The notes under the pieces: model-generated
What the model was told of the DNA's origin: nothing
The model's database searches: none
What the model saw: only the letters and a program-made list of their open reading frames with translations
In this document: positions 6,058 through 7,310 of the stretch, in pieces
Numbering within the stretch: the first letter of the stretch is position 1
Layout of the letters: each line of letters begins with the position of its first letter
Translations under genes and position numbers: made by a program
NCBI GenBank assembly: GCA_021734725.1
Contig: JAIPIM010000205.1
Coordinates: forward strand, 1-7,310
Direction: 5' to 3'
Length of the DNA: 7,310 bases
Origin: Minisyncoccota bacterium
GTDB lineage: Bacteria > Verrucomicrobiota > Lentisphaeria > Oligosphaerales > MVZH01

Positions 6058-7207
6058 AGCTTATATCATACTAAACGCGCTGCCCGACATCGGTCCTCTG
6101 CGCGTCAACCAACTTCTGGTTGCCTTCGGGCAACCCGCGGCCATACTCAACGCTTCGCAAGATTCACTCATGCGTGTTCCTGGCGTGGGAGCAAAGGTGG
6201 CCAACAGCATCAGAACCTGGAACGACCACGTTGACCTGGGGCGAGAGATTCAACTATGCGAAACCGCGGGGGTCACAGTGATCACACGGGAAGACGACGC
6301 ATACCCCCCGCTTCTTAAACAAATTCATGATCCGCCCCTCTGCCTGTACACTCGAGGAAATACAAACGCATTGACGCGCAGTCAATCAAGCATTGCCGTG
6401 GTGGGATCGCGTCGCACAACGCGCTATGGCATCGCCGCGGCGGAAACGCTCACTGCGGCTGCCTCCCTCGCCGGGTGGACAGTCGTATCCGGACTCGCCC
6501 GAGGCATTGACACGGTCGCACACGAAACAACCGTCAAAACCAACGGTACTACCGTCGCTGTGATTGGCAGTGGATTGGGACGCATTTACCCGCAAGAAAA
6601 TATCGAGTTGGCCAGGCGCATCTGCCAAAACGGTGCTGTCGTGTCCGAATTTCCCATGACGTTTGCCCCCGCAAAACGGACGTTCCCCATGCGTAACCGT
6701 GTAATTTCCGGTATGACACGGGGAACGATCGTAGTCGAGGCCGGCAACCGATCCGGCTCGCTTATTACGGCCTCGCAGGCCGCCGAACAAAATCGCTTGG
6801 TGTTTGCGGTGCCAGGCCGCATCGACTCTCCACAGTCGCGGGGATGCCACCAGCTGCTCAAGGAAGGGGCCAGACTGGTGGAAAGCTTTCAGGACGTATT
6901 GGAAGAATTCACCATGCTGCCAGGTTTCCACAGCGTTACGACGCCAAGAGGCGCAACAGACGGCGATGAAAATACGACAGACAACAGCAAAACTGTCGGT
7001 ACTGCTACTTCTCCATTGACTGATTTGGAACACAAGCTGCTGGCTTGCGTCGGACACGATGAAATGCCTATTGACCACCTTGTGCAGGAAAGCGGTCAGT
7101 CTCCGGCGGAAGTGCTGCGAACTTTGCTGAATCTGGAAATGAAACGCCTGATACGACAGCTCCCCGGTAAACGCGTAGCCCGTATCGAAAACACTGCTAG
7201 TGGATAA
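6044..7207 (+). CDS. dprA: DNA-processing protein DprA (Smf)
   Basis: DprA binds incoming single-stranded DNA and loads RecA during natural transformation; it is also widespread in bacteria not known to be competent. The 387-residue product has three parts. The N-terminal helix-hairpin-helix region has LPDIGPLRVNQLL (13-25) and VPGVGAKVANSI (45-56). The Rossmann-like core has AYPPLLKQIHDPP (86-98), VVGSRRTTRYG (119-129), VSGLARGIDTVAH (148-160), YPQEN (182-186), SEFPM (201-205), FPMRNRVISG (214-223) and EAGNRSGSLITA (232-243). The C-terminal winged-helix-like domain runs from about 325 to 381 and starts LTDLEHKLLACV. A polar linker (about 295-324) joins core and tail. The start is GTG 6044 with GGAGG five bases upstream, overlapping aroB by 14 bases, so translation is probably coupled. 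The key GSRR, SGxARGID and RNR elements are intact. Whether this organism is competent cannot be told from the window. Confidence 0.96.
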   Translation: MENREAYIILNALPDIGPLRVNQLLVAFGQPAAILNASQDSLMRVPGVGAKVANSIRTWNDHVDLGREIQLCETAGVTVITREDDAYPPLLKQIHDPPLCLYTRGNTNALTRSQSSIAVVGSRRTTRYGIAAAETLTAAASLAGWTVVSGLARGIDTVAHETTVKTNGTTVAVIGSGLGRIYPQENIELARRICQNGAVVSEFPMTFAPAKRTFPMRNRVISGMTRGTIVVEAGNRSGSLITASQAAEQNRLVFAVPGRIDSPQSRGCHQLLKEGARLVESFQDVLEEFTMLPGFHSVTTPRGATDGDENTTDNSKTVGTATSPLTDLEHKLLACVGHDEMPIDHLVQESGQSPAEVLRTLLNLEMKRLIRQLPGKRVARIENTASG

Positions 7208-7277
7208 TTGTTCAGTTGTTTGGTCTTCAAACACACAAGCGCATAACACAACCCAGACAGAAAAGGATTGTATCGGA

Positions 7278-7310
7278 AACTCTCTGCTCATAGCCGAATC
7301 GCCCACTTAA
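7278..7310 (+). other. Possible 5' end of topA (DNA topoisomerase I), apparently interrupted
   Basis: The frame from 7278 reads NSLLIAESPT and then TAA at 7308-7310. Bacterial topoisomerase I typically begins Met, a few residues, then a stretch like SLLIVESPAKAKTI, so nine of these residues look like its N-terminus. topA often follows dprA. AAAAGG at 7261-7266 looks like a ribosome binding site. Two things do not fit. No ordinary start codon stands in this frame just after that site: the nearby TTG at 7268 is in another frame, and the only in-frame candidate is a GTG at 7200 with no binding site. The expected Lys codon after Pro-Thr is also replaced by a stop. Errors at a sequence end, a pseudogene or chance are all possible. 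Confidence 0.4.

Noticed and set aside
6386..7306. Minus-strand open frame of about 306 codons opposite dprA
   Set aside because: dprA is intact with all family motifs. The antisense frame is Ser/Arg/His/Cys-rich with no domain I recognise.

Overview
The window is bacterial chromosome with ordinary, tightly packed housekeeping genes. It reads as two divergent blocks separated by about 290 bases. No plasmid, phage, insertion sequence, CRISPR array, tRNA or rRNA is visible. Moderate-to-high GC by eye, frequent GTG starts, Shine-Dalgarno sites and bacterial-type ribosomal proteins all fit a bacterium. The YjmF-type sugar-acid oxidoreductase and the style of AroB and uL16 vaguely recall the Verrucomicrobiota/Kiritimatiellota/Lentisphaerota group, but this is only a guess.

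Minus-strand block, read from about 4655 down to 1. First comes an SDR oxidoreductase of the D-mannonate oxidoreductase (YjmF) type. Next is an unrecognised exported coiled-coil protein with a small beta-rich C-terminal domain. Then comes the second half of the S10 cluster running into the spc cluster: rplV, rpsC, rplP, rpmC, rpsQ, rplN, rplX and the 5' part of rplE, which runs off the left edge. Ribosomal gene spacing runs from a 1-base overlap to 37 bases, and good ribosome binding sites lie inside the preceding genes, so this is one operon. Its order is canonical from rplV onward. However, rpsS, which almost always precedes rplV, is absent, and so is everything that would lie upstream of it. 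The exported protein ends only 22 bases before rplV.

Plus-strand block. aroB (3-dehydroquinate synthase) overlaps the GTG start of dprA (DNA-processing protein) by 14 bases. After dprA, the last bases of the window encode a short peptide resembling the N-terminus of DNA topoisomerase I, a frequent neighbour of dprA. It is followed by an in-frame stop at the very edge of the window.

The ribosomal genes work together in the large and small subunits, and aroB and dprA are translationally coupled but functionally unrelated. I see no new molecular system. The points worth a second look are the interrupted S10 cluster, the exported protein placed in front of it, and the odd topA-like end.
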